In this document: positions 1-5,780 of the stretch, one piece after another
How positions within the stretch are numbered: position 1 is the stretch's first letter
Layout: each line of letters begins with the position of its first letter
Source of the DNA: Myxococcales bacterium
GTDB taxonomy: Bacteria > Myxococcota > Polyangia > Polyangiales > Polyangiaceae
Assembly: GCA_020430865.1 (NCBI GenBank)
Contig: JAGQIY010000541.1
Span: forward strand, 1 to 7,367
Direction: 5' to 3'
DNA: 7,367 bases
Program-made: the position numbers and the translations under genes
Notes under the pieces: generated by a model
Told to the model about the DNA's origin: nothing
Database searches by the model: none
What the model saw: only the letters and a program-made list of their open reading frames with translations

Positions 1-1187
1 ACAACATCGTGCACGACGAGTACGTCGGGCGCCTGGCGCTCGGCCGCATCGAACGCGGTAAGCTCGCGGTGGGGCAACGCCTCAAGTGCGTCGGAGAGTC
101 CACCACCGAGGAAGAGAAGGTCGGCACTCTGTTCGGCTTCGAGGGCCTGCAGCGCGTGAAGATCGATGAAGCGGGCGCCGGTGACATCGTGGCGGTCGCA
201 GGCTTCGACGAGGTACAGATCGGCGACACCCTCTGCGATCCGACCAAGGTCGACCCGCTCCCCCGCATCCGAGTCGAGGAGCCGACGATCAAGATCACGT
301 TCTGCGTCAGCACCTCACCCTTCGCGGGCAAGGTCGGCAAGTGGGTCACCTCCCGTCACATCCGCGAGCGCCTGCTGAAGGAGACCAAGCGCAACATCGC
401 GCTGCGCATGGAGCCCACGGCCGAGCCGGACGTCTTCACGGTCTACGGCCGTGGAGAGCTGATGCTCGCGGTGCTGGCAGAGACCATGCGTCGAGAAGGC
501 TTCGAGTTCTGCATGGGCATGCCCGAGGTCGTCGTGCGCGAGATCGATGGCGTGAAGTCCGAGCCGATGGAGCGCGTCGTGGTGGACGTGCCCGAGGAGT
601 ACGTCGGCGCGGTCACGACACGGCTCGGCGAGCGCAAGGGCATCATGACCAAGATGAACAACTTGGGGCATGGCCGCGCGCGCATCGAGTACCGCATCCC
701 TTCCCGCGGCTTGATTGGCTTCCGCTCTTCGTTCCTTACGGAAACCCGAGGCACCGGGCTCTTGAACACGCTGTTCGACGGCTGGGAGCCCTACTCCGGC
801 CCGATGCTGCGTCGCCCGTGTGGTGCCATCGTCTCGGACCGAGCCGGCACGGCGACGCCCTACGCGCTGTTCCACCTCGACCCCCGCGGCATCCTCTTCG
901 TGCCTCCCGGCACCGAGGTGTACGAGGGCATGATCATCGGGGAGCACAATCGCAACAACGACCTCGACGTCAACGTCACGCGAGAGAAGAAGCTGACGAA
1001 CATCCGCGCCTCCGGCCGCGATGAGAACGTCATCCTCGCGCCGCCTCGCGTGATGGGCATCGAGGAGGCACTCGAGTGGGTCGACCGCGACGAGCTGGTG
1101 GAGATCACGCCCGTCGCCGTGCGCGTGCGCAAGCGCATCCTCGCCTGCAACCGTCGCCCGAAGCGCGACGACGATCGCGCTGCGTGA
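1..1187 (+). CDS. typA: Ribosome-associated GTPase TypA/BipA, 5'-truncated by window edge
   Basis: This is the C-terminal two thirds of TypA/BipA, an EF-G-like translational GTPase that binds the 70S ribosome and helps 50S assembly and growth under stress. The frame is open from base 3 (codons for N, I, then the GTG at 9), so the gene enters from the left and the GTG at 9 is not a real start. Counting from base 9, residues 1-90 are the end of the beta-barrel domain II (DEYVGRLALGRI, then LFGFEGLQRVKIDEAGAGD). Residues 92-180 are the EF-G domain III-like part with the GRGELMLAVLAETMRREGFE signature. Residues 183-270 are domain V with PSRGLIGFRSSFLTETRGTG. The rest is the TypA-specific C-terminal domain (EVYEGMIIGEHNRNNDLDVN, KKLTNIRASGRDE, DELVEITP), which separates it from EF-G and LepA. 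The family is usually about 600-615 residues, so roughly 200-220 N-terminal residues with the G1-G5 GTPase motifs are missing. The usual GRGELHL reads GRGELML here. Stop TGA at 1185-1187. Confidence 0.97.
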   Translation, partial: NIVHDEYVGRLALGRIERGKLAVGQRLKCVGESTTEEEKVGTLFGFEGLQRVKIDEAGAGDIVAVAGFDEVQIGDTLCDPTKVDPLPRIRVEEPTIKITFCVSTSPFAGKVGKWVTSRHIRERLLKETKRNIALRMEPTAEPDVFTVYGRGELMLAVLAETMRREGFEFCMGMPEVVVREIDGVKSEPMERVVVDVPEEYVGAVTTRLGERKGIMTKMNNLGHGRARIEYRIPSRGLIGFRSSFLTETRGTGLLNTLFDGWEPYSGPMLRRPCGAIVSDRAGTATPYALFHLDPRGILFVPPGTEVYEGMIIGEHNRNNDLDVNVTREKKLTNIRASGRDENVILAPPRVMGIEEALEWVDRDELVEITPVAVRVRKRILACNRRPKRDDDRAA

Positions 1188-1202
1188 AACAGCCACGCTC
1201 TG

Positions 1203-1234
1203 GCGCCGCCTGAGTCCGTGGGCGGCGCTATCCT
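1203..1234 (+). terminator. Hairpin after typA, possible weak terminator
   Basis: A perfect 8-bp inverted repeat (GCGCCGCC at 1203-1210, GGCGGCGC at 1221-1228) encloses a 10-nt loop and starts 16 nt after the typA stop. It is followed by TATCCTT, which has only a few T residues, so it is a poor intrinsic terminator. It lies just before the RCC1-repeat lipoprotein gene, whose start is 19 nt after the stem, and could also act as a partial terminator or mRNA-stabilising stem between the two genes. The stem is seen in the sequence; the role is inferred. Confidence 0.35.
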
Positions 1235-1246
1235 TGGCAGACGAGG

Positions 1247-2431
1247 ATGAAGCTCGCTCTGCCAGAAGTTGGAAGCAGGCTCGCGGCGCTCGCGCTGCTT
1301 GGCCTGGAGGCTTGCCTCCCCCGCGCTCCCGAGACTCCCGCTCCCCCACGGCTACCGCGTATCCCCCAGCAGCTCTCCGCCGGGCTGCGAGACACGTGCG
1401 TCGTGACCGAAGCTGGGGAGGTCTACTGCTGGGGCGAGAACTGTCATGGCGCTCCGCGCGATGGCTATTTCGAGTTCGTCTGCAGCCGGCCCCGACGCGT
1501 TCCAGGTCTGAGCCATGTCAAGGCATTCGCCCCCATGCAGAGCCACGCCGGCGTGGACTGCGCGCTCATGCACGACGGCTCGGTGTCGTGCGCCAAGCTC
1601 CACGAACCCTACCGGGACGTGCTCGCGGGTGGCGCCATGGACATTTACCATGGGGAAACTTTTGTCTGCGCGCTGTTGAACGACGGGCACGTCAGCTGCT
1701 GGGGCACGCTAGTCGGTGTGGTCGAAGCACCCGAGCTGGCAGGAGCGGAAGCGCCGACCGTCTTGCAGGGCCCCCACGATGTCGAGTCGATCAGCGCAAC
1801 CACGGGTCGCGCGTGCGCTCTCTCGAAGACAGGCGAAGCTTGGTGTTGGACCGCCAAGCACCGCACGACCGACCTGGTGCCCACCGTCGAGAGGCCCCCG
1901 CTGCGACTCGTGGCGCTCGGCCTCCAGCACGGCTACATCGACATGGGCTGGTCAAGACTGCCCTGGGACATCAGCGCGCCCCGCAGCGTGTCCGAGGGTG
2001 GCAACACCTGCCTGCTCGAACGAAGCGGCCTGATTCGTTGCTCTGGAAGCGTTCGACACCGCGAGGACGCCGGAGACTTCGGGAACACTCCCCAAGCCTT
2101 CACCGCGATCGCGATCGGACTCGAGCACGCGTGCGCGCTCGATGCAGGGGTCGCGCGGTGCTGGGGAGCCAACGGCGTCGCTCAGCTCGGTCGCGAGGGC
2201 AATCGCAGCAGCTCGCCGACCCCGGTCCACACCGCTGAACCGCTGGTGGACATCGTCGCGGGCTACAACCACACCTGTGCGCGCAGCGCGAGCGGTGCGG
2301 TTTGGTGCTGGGGCGCGAACGCTCAGGGCGAGCTGGGCCTGGGCTCTCGCACTCGATACGAGATCGGCGCACAGCGCGTGCGAGCGTTCGATGCCCAGCC
2401 AACCGGCACGGGCGACCTCGCTATTCCTTGA
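1247..2431 (+). CDS. RCC1-like seven-repeat beta-propeller lipoprotein with paired cysteines
   Basis: Predicted exported lipoprotein of 394 residues. A short N-terminus is followed by a hydrophobic stretch (residues 12-20) and a lipobox-like LEAC with C23 as the candidate lipidated residue. A proline-rich linker (28-40) leads to seven RCC1-type units. The recognisable core is 'H/D-x-C-A/V-L...G-x-V-x-C-W-G'. The clearest are units 1 (TCVVTEAGEVYCWGEN), 3 (FVCALLNDGHVSCWG), 6 (HACALDAGVARCWGAN) and 7 (HTCARSASGAVWCWGANAQ). Each unit has a cysteine pair: C51/C61, C105/C115, C141/C151, C190/C200, C255/C265, C296/C305 and C344/C354. Seven units fit the closed seven-bladed RCC1 propeller. Such proteins are common in myxobacteria and probably act as extracytoplasmic binding scaffolds; no partner or enzyme motif is visible. 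The ATG at 1247 gives the signal peptide, but the purine-rich GAGG abuts it with no spacer, so initiation may be weak. The gene is 59 nt after typA and convergent with the methyltransferase. Confidence 0.85.
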   Translation: MKLALPEVGSRLAALALLGLEACLPRAPETPAPPRLPRIPQQLSAGLRDTCVVTEAGEVYCWGENCHGAPRDGYFEFVCSRPRRVPGLSHVKAFAPMQSHAGVDCALMHDGSVSCAKLHEPYRDVLAGGAMDIYHGETFVCALLNDGHVSCWGTLVGVVEAPELAGAEAPTVLQGPHDVESISATTGRACALSKTGEAWCWTAKHRTTDLVPTVERPPLRLVALGLQHGYIDMGWSRLPWDISAPRSVSEGGNTCLLERSGLIRCSGSVRHREDAGDFGNTPQAFTAIAIGLEHACALDAGVARCWGANGVAQLGREGNRSSSPTPVHTAEPLVDIVAGYNHTCARSASGAVWCWGANAQGELGLGSRTRYEIGAQRVRAFDAQPTGTGDLAIP

Positions 2432-2520
2432 GGCAATGCATACTGGTTCGCCTCCAGGTGGCGTCCAGGGCTTCGAGTCGCCGCCCCAGGCCTGGTTTTC
2501 CCCCGCGACGGGGGTGAGGC
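2432..2520. terminator. Convergent intergenic region with GC-rich stems, possible terminators
   Basis: This 89-nt gap separates two convergent stop codons. It holds a perfect palindrome CCAGGCCTGG (2486-2495) followed directly by TTTT (2496-2499). The CCAGG at 2465-2469 could instead pair with CCTGG at 2491-2495, placing the same T run after its 3' arm, as expected of a weak rightward terminator for the RCC1 gene. A second hairpin, CCCCCG (2500-2505) / CGGGGG (2509-2514) with a 3-nt loop, follows. It has no T run 3' of the stem on either strand, so it is not a canonical terminator for the methyltransferase. The stems are seen; termination is inferred. Confidence 0.3.
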
Positions 2521-3579
2521 TCAGCGCTTGGAACCGCACCACACCTGAAACGCGTTGGTCTCGAGCAGCACTCGGCTGTTCTTGAAGGTGTCGTTGAACA
2601 GGGCGCCCGCCCCAACGCTCTTCTGGACCACGCAAGCCAGGACGCCGCTCACCGTGAGGTGAGCCGAAGCACCCTGCACGAGCTCGTGGAGCACGCCCAT
2701 GTCTTCCTCGGTTCCGCGGTGAATCGGCGGGTTGCTCACGATGGCGTCGTAGCGTTGGCCTTTCGGCAGGTTCTTCCAGGCGTCGCTCAGGTAGCTCTTC
2801 GCCTCTGGCAGGTTCTGCTTGGCTGCCTCGAGGCTCGGAGCATCCACCTCGAGCAATGATAGCTCCGCCTCCGGCCAGCGCCGCCTGGCCCACACGCCGA
2901 CCACGCCCACACCGGCGCAGAAGTCGAGCACCTGCTTGCGCGGCTTCAGCTCTTCGAGGCCACGCAGCAAGATCTCGGTCCCGGAGTCGAGTCGGCCCCG
3001 AGCAAACGCCCCGGGGTAGCTCGCGAGGCTGACGTTGAAGGACGAACCACCAAGGGGCAGCGCGACCTCGGAGTTCACGCGGAAGTCCACGAAGGACCGC
3101 TTCAGGCCCTCCTCGACCTCGTTCCGCACGCACTCCAGCACCCGCGCGCGGCGCTTGAGGTGGACCGTCTCCGGCTCGGTGAAGAACGCCTCCGCCATGC
3201 GTCGCGGCGCCGAGCGGATCCCTTCGTCGTTGGCGCCGTAGACCCACAGCTTGCCTCCAGGCTTGATCCGCGAGGCAACGGCCTGCAGCGCGAAGTCGAA
3301 ACTCGGCCAGTCGCGCCCCAGGCGCACGACCGCCGCAGCGACCTCGCCTTCTTCCGGCCACGGCAGCGCACGCCTCCCATCCAGGGCGCGGCGGTTCCAG
3401 CGCCGCAGCTCGACACCCTCCTCGGCCAGCGCCTCGGCTACCAGGTCCGTGTCGTCATCGACCACCAGCACCGCGCCCGCGCCCGCGTCGACTTCACCGA
3501 CCAGGTGCTCGATCGCCACGCCGGCGATCACCGGATCGCGGTTCGCCAAGTTACCGAGTCGTGCTTTGCGCTTCGCCAC
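2521..3579 (-). CDS. RsmC/RlmG-type class I SAM-dependent methyltransferase (probable rRNA guanine-N2 MTase)
   Basis: Protein of 352 residues with the two-domain plan of RsmC and RlmG, which methylate the N2 of guanines in 16S or 23S rRNA: a degenerate N-terminal MTase-like domain and an active C-terminal one. The N-terminal half has a Rossmann-like pattern (VLVVDDDTDLV at 37-47, IKPGGKLWVYGAND at 105-118) but no intact SAM loop. In the C-terminal half, SYPGAFARGRLDSGTEILL (187-205) matches the element before motif I in RsmC. VLDFCAGVGVVGV (217-229) is motif I, LLEVD (242-246) ends strand 2 with an acidic residue expected to bind the SAM ribose, and SNPPIHRG (282-289) is the catalytic NPP[FY]-type motif, with H287 as in RsmC. 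The length is close to RsmC (about 340) and RlmG (about 375). The start is GTG at 3579 with no clear Shine-Dalgarno; the next in-frame valine would remove a conserved-looking basic N-terminus. It lies 55 nt after the copper protein and could be transcribed with it. The exact target base cannot be told from this sequence, so no symbol is given. Confidence 0.85.
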   Translation of the reverse strand: MAKRKARLGNLANRDPVIAGVAIEHLVGEVDAGAGAVLVVDDDTDLVAEALAEEGVELRRWNRRALDGRRALPWPEEGEVAAAVVRLGRDWPSFDFALQAVASRIKPGGKLWVYGANDEGIRSAPRRMAEAFFTEPETVHLKRRARVLECVRNEVEEGLKRSFVDFRVNSEVALPLGGSSFNVSLASYPGAFARGRLDSGTEILLRGLEELKPRKQVLDFCAGVGVVGVWARRRWPEAELSLLEVDAPSLEAAKQNLPEAKSYLSDAWKNLPKGQRYDAIVSNPPIHRGTEEDMGVLHELVQGASAHLTVSGVLACVVQKSVGAGALFNDTFKNSRVLLETNAFQVWCGSKR

Positions 3580-3614
3580 GGCGGGGTCTTAGGGCCCTCG
3601 AACGCGGAATTCAA

Positions 3615-3626
3615 TCGCCTTGGCGA
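3615..3626. other. 12-bp perfect palindrome between two leftward genes
   Basis: TCGCCTTGGCGA is a perfect 12-bp palindrome in the 55-nt gap between the copper protein stop and the methyltransferase start. As RNA it gives only a 4-bp stem with a 4-nt loop, and it is not followed by a convincing T run in the leftward direction (ATTGAATTCC). Transcription could therefore continue into the methyltransferase gene. It might also be an operator half or simply chance. Confidence 0.25.
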
Positions 3627-3634
3627 CGCTCGCT

Positions 3635-4918
3635 TCAGTTGCAGTCGGGTTGAGCCGTGCAGGCTCGTTGCTGCTCGGGGCAGTTTGCTGCCACGCACTC
3701 CAAGCAGCCGAGGCTGGTGCTCGCCAGCGCCACCACTCCCGCAAGCCCCGGCGCCACTTCACACGCGGACTCGCAATGGGTTGCGCGGCACAGCGCGAAA
3801 TCGCGATAGGCGACCGGGGCGAGCTCACAGCCCTGATTCCAGCAACCTTGAAGCGCCGGCCCGAAGTTCGCAGGCCCATCGGCCCACGCACTGCTGATGC
3901 ACTGCTCGATGCTCTGACAGCCGAAGCCTCCTGCCCCGACCACACCAGACGTCGGCGAACCGCACCACTCATAGGGGGAAGGAAGGCGCTTCCCGTCCAC
4001 GCCCGCGTAGCCGAGGGTCAGCGAACACATCTCGTTCTCCACGGCGGACAGACCTTGGTAGTAGGCGCGGTCCTCGTCATTCCGGTAGTCGCAGGCGAAG
4101 CGCACGCGGCTACCACCTGGGATCTTCACGTTGGGCGCGAAGCTCTGCGTGGCTGAGTCCCAGTCCTGAGTCTCCAGCAAGTCGCGCCGTGAGCCGTCAG
4201 GGTCGATGATCCACGCCTGAAAGTTCGTACCTCGCTGGTGCATGTGACCGTGACCGAATGATAGCTCAATATCCGCCGGGATATCGCATTGCATCTCGGC
4301 GCGCCCCTCCCCCCGCGCAGGAACGTAGATCGCCCAGTCGTAGAAATGCAGCATACCCGCCTCCCGCTTGGAGTCCGGGGCAGCCTCGAAGACGTCGAGC
4401 CTGGCGTGAGCGTGTACGGCGTCAGTGCCAGTGTTCACGACGTGTTGTTCCATCAAGACGACAGCGCCACCCTGGAGTTTCAACGCGGAACCCTCGGGGA
4501 ACGCAACGCTGGCCCCTCCCGGCTGACCCCCATAGAGGATCCCGGGAGCGACGAGTTTGTCGGGAGAGTCCCCCTCGCAGTCGTGGATGATTCCGGGGAC
4601 CGGGATCTGATCGGGGGTGAGGTACGTCGGGAAGAGCAGCAGGTGATGCGTCCGGTCGCTGAGTGAGTGCGCGAACCGAGCCACGGAGAGCCCAGCCTGG
4701 GGCACGACGAAGTAGCGACACACCGTCTCCTCGTCACCCGGCGCGACGTCTGCTTCCAGCTCGAGCGTCCAGGCCGGAGCCACGCTCGCGTCCGCTCCAG
4801 CATCCGCCGACGGCTCCACGGACAGGGGTTCGCTCTGGGCACTACATCCCCACGGAACCGCAATCGATGCAAAGATGAGCGCCCACCATGCCGCACCGCG
4901 CGACGGGCGCCGGTCCAT
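3635..4918 (-). CDS. Secreted PHM/DBH-fold type II copper monooxygenase-like protein with Cys-rich tail
   Basis: Predicted exported protein of 427 residues in the Cu2-monooxygenase family (peptidylglycine alpha-hydroxylating monooxygenase, dopamine beta-hydroxylase), in which two separate coppers hydroxylate a C-H bond with O2 and a reductant such as ascorbate. Residues 11-24 are a hydrophobic export signal ending at C25; the box (PWGC) is not a standard lipobox, so lipidation is uncertain. Domain N (about 50-195) has THHLLLF with H91-H92, and EQH159. Domain C (about 196-325) has GHGHMHQRG with H225 and H227, and NEMCSL with M297. These align with PHM His107, His108, His172, His242, His244 and Met314, with similar spacings (67, 66 and 70 residues against 64, 70 and 70). 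C67/C114, C211/C319 and C276/C298 fit three of the PHM disulfides. PHM Arg240, Asn316 and Tyr318, which bind the peptide carboxylate, correspond to H223, S299 and T301, so amidation is unlikely. Residues 330-427 are a tail with 12 cysteines, ending CLECVAANC...C...C. The start follows the glycine-rich lipoprotein stop by 2 nt. The fold is well supported; the substrate is unknown. Confidence 0.85.
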   Translation of the reverse strand: MDRRPSRGAAWWALIFASIAVPWGCSAQSEPLSVEPSADAGADASVAPAWTLELEADVAPGDEETVCRYFVVPQAGLSVARFAHSLSDRTHHLLLFPTYLTPDQIPVPGIIHDCEGDSPDKLVAPGILYGGQPGGASVAFPEGSALKLQGGAVVLMEQHVVNTGTDAVHAHARLDVFEAAPDSKREAGMLHFYDWAIYVPARGEGRAEMQCDIPADIELSFGHGHMHQRGTNFQAWIIDPDGSRRDLLETQDWDSATQSFAPNVKIPGGSRVRFACDYRNDEDRAYYQGLSAVENEMCSLTLGYAGVDGKRLPSPYEWCGSPTSGVVGAGGFGCQSIEQCISSAWADGPANFGPALQGCWNQGCELAPVAYRDFALCRATHCESACEVAPGLAGVVALASTSLGCLECVAANCPEQQRACTAQPDCN

Positions 4919-4920
4919 GT

Positions 4921-5478
4921 TCAGTTCCCCGTACCGCCGGTCGAGGCTCCGCCCGTTCCTGTGCCCGCGGTCCCGCTGCCTGCGGTGCCGGATCCGCCGA
5001 TGCCGCTACCTCCCGTGGCCGTGCCGCCCGTACCGCTACCGCCTGTTCCGTTGCCACCCGCGCTCGAACCACCAGTGCCGGTGCCGCCGGTCGCCCCGCC
5101 AGCCGACGTGCCTCCCGCAGCCATGCCTCCGGAGCCGCCGCCAGTGCCTCCGTCGCCGCCGTTACCACCGTTCCCGGAGCCGCCGCTGCCTCCATTGGCA
5201 CCACTGCCGGCGTTCCCCCCAGCACCGCAGCTGCGCTCGTAGCCGTCTGGACAGAACTTGCCGGTCTCACAGATGGCGGGCACCGTCTCGCCCGTCGCGC
5301 AGTCGGTACAGAAGTAGCCAAGACAGCTCTCACCGGAGTTGCTGCCCCCACTCGGGATGCCGCCGTTGCCGGCGTTGTCACCGGGCGACGATCCGCCACC
5401 GACGTCCCCCGTACAGGCGACGAACAGCGCTCCCACCAAAGCCAATCCCATGACACCAACCCAGGCGCGACCAATCAC
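4921..5478 (-). CDS. Glycine-rich lipoprotein with six-cysteine module and pentapeptide-repeat tail
   Basis: Predicted lipoprotein of 185 residues, with no enzyme motif. A signal peptide (R4 charge, hydrophobic 8-20) ends at FVAC with C22 as the lipidated cysteine. Residues 23-50 are a Gly/Ser/Asn spacer. Residues 52-84 are a compact module with six cysteines (C52, C57, C60, C70, C76, C84; spacing C-x4-C-x2-C-x9-C-x5-C-x7-C), enough for three disulfides. Residues 85-185 are almost only G, S, T, A and N, and from residue 122 settle into [GA]G-x-x-x pentapeptides. The start is GTG at 5478; an in-frame TAA 12 nt upstream of it rules out a longer protein, while an internal ATG (residue 10) would give a shorter signal peptide lacking the positive charge. 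The gene ends 2 nt before the copper protein, so the two are probably one transcript and may act together at the cell surface. Glycine-rich stretches in such lipoproteins are usually linkers, so ending in one with no following domain is odd: either a free flexible tail or a protein that has lost its domain. Confidence 0.75.
   Translation of the reverse strand: MIGRAWVGVMGLALVGALFVACTGDVGGGSSPGDNAGNGGIPSGGSNSGESCLGYFCTDCATGETVPAICETGKFCPDGYERSCGAGGNAGSGANGGSGGSGNGGNGGDGGTGGGSGGMAAGGTSAGGATGGTGTGGSSAGGNGTGGSGTGGTATGGSGIGGSGTAGSGTAGTGTGGASTGGTGN
4924..5223 (-). repeat. Glycine-rich coding repeat, 5-residue (15-nt) period
   Basis: This codes for residues 86-185 of the glycine-rich lipoprotein. 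From about 5115 down to 4924 the protein reads as roughly 13 units such as GGTSA, GGTGT, GGSSA, GGNGT, GGSGT, GGTAT, GGSGI and AGSGT, with one four-residue unit (GGAT). The DNA is less regular than the protein because synonymous codons differ, so selection seems to hold the peptide pattern. The opposite strand reads as long proline/arginine-rich open frames, which are artefacts of this repeat. Confidence 0.8.
4926..4930 (-). promoter_or_regulatory. Ribosome binding site of the copper protein, inside the upstream gene
   Basis: On the leftward strand GGGGA lies 7 nt before the ATG at 4918, within the last sense codons of the glycine-rich lipoprotein gene (GGT ACG GGG AAC TGA, then AC, then ATG). 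A ribosome ending the first gene would stop on top of this start, which supports translational coupling and fixes the ATG as the start. Confidence 0.65.
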
Positions 5479-5780
5479 CCTCGAAGCTTACACCGACGGC
5501 GCCCGCCCTCGGTAGCCGACAGGTTCTCAAGCTGCTCGGATCCGGCGTCCTTTGGGCGAAACTGTGGGCGATTCGCCCCGCTTCTCGCCCCGTTGTCCAG
5601 TGATCCCCCCAGACCGCGGCAACGGCGCCGCAACCCTTGCGCCGCGAGGCGCGACACTTCCCCCGCGTCCGGGGCGCTTTTCCATGTGATTCAAGCGGGG
5701 GTGGGTCGCTGACTCACATCAGCGGCGACGGCAGGGCCCACGACGCTCGTCGACGTTTCATTGCGGAAGCGACGCAGCGG
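5479..5780. other. 302-nt intergenic region between two leftward lipoprotein genes
   Basis: It lies downstream of the propeller lipoprotein and upstream of the glycine-rich lipoprotein, so it should hold the end of the first transcript and the promoter of the second. No convincing -35/-10 pair or sigma-54 site was found by eye, and no intrinsic terminator with a T run. Two small stems occur: CGCTGA (5707-5712) / TCAGCG (5719-5724) with a 6-nt loop, and GCGCC (5639-5643) / GGCGC (5648-5652) with a GCGA loop. A leftward 60-codon, arginine-rich open frame runs from a GTG at 5657 to a TGA at 5475-5477, overlapping the lipoprotein GTG by 4 nt. It is not called as a gene because its composition looks like chance high-GC sequence. 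Confidence 0.5.

Noticed and set aside
315..1349. Long leftward open frame (344 codons) opposite typA
   Set aside because: typA is unmistakable in the rightward frame; this frame has alanine/arginine/histidine-rich composition with no recognisable domain, as expected opposite a GC-rich gene.
2500..2514. CCCCCG/CGGGGG hairpin as an intrinsic terminator
   Set aside because: The T run lies on the 5' side of the stem for the rightward strand and reads as A on the 3' side for the leftward strand, the wrong way round for termination by this stem.
1952..3361. 469-codon leftward open frame spanning the RCC1 and methyltransferase genes
   Set aside because: It overlaps two genes with clear family motifs and crosses their convergent junction. 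Its product is arginine/glycine-rich with no domain; a shadow frame.
3635..4918. Peptide-amidating enzyme (true PHM)
   Set aside because: The copper ligands match but the carboxylate-binding Arg/Asn/Tyr set does not, and there is no lyase (PAL) domain.
4921..5223. PE_PGRS protein or collagen-like protein
   Set aside because: No PE domain and no regular G-x-y triplets; the repeat has a five-residue period and follows a lipoprotein signal.
4888..5712. Rightward 274-codon and nearby 190-codon proline/arginine-rich frames opposite the glycine-rich gene
   Set aside because: Glycine codons (GGN) read as proline (NCC) on the other strand, so these are complements of the Gly-rich repeat; the leftward frame has a lipobox, cysteine module and coupled downstream gene.
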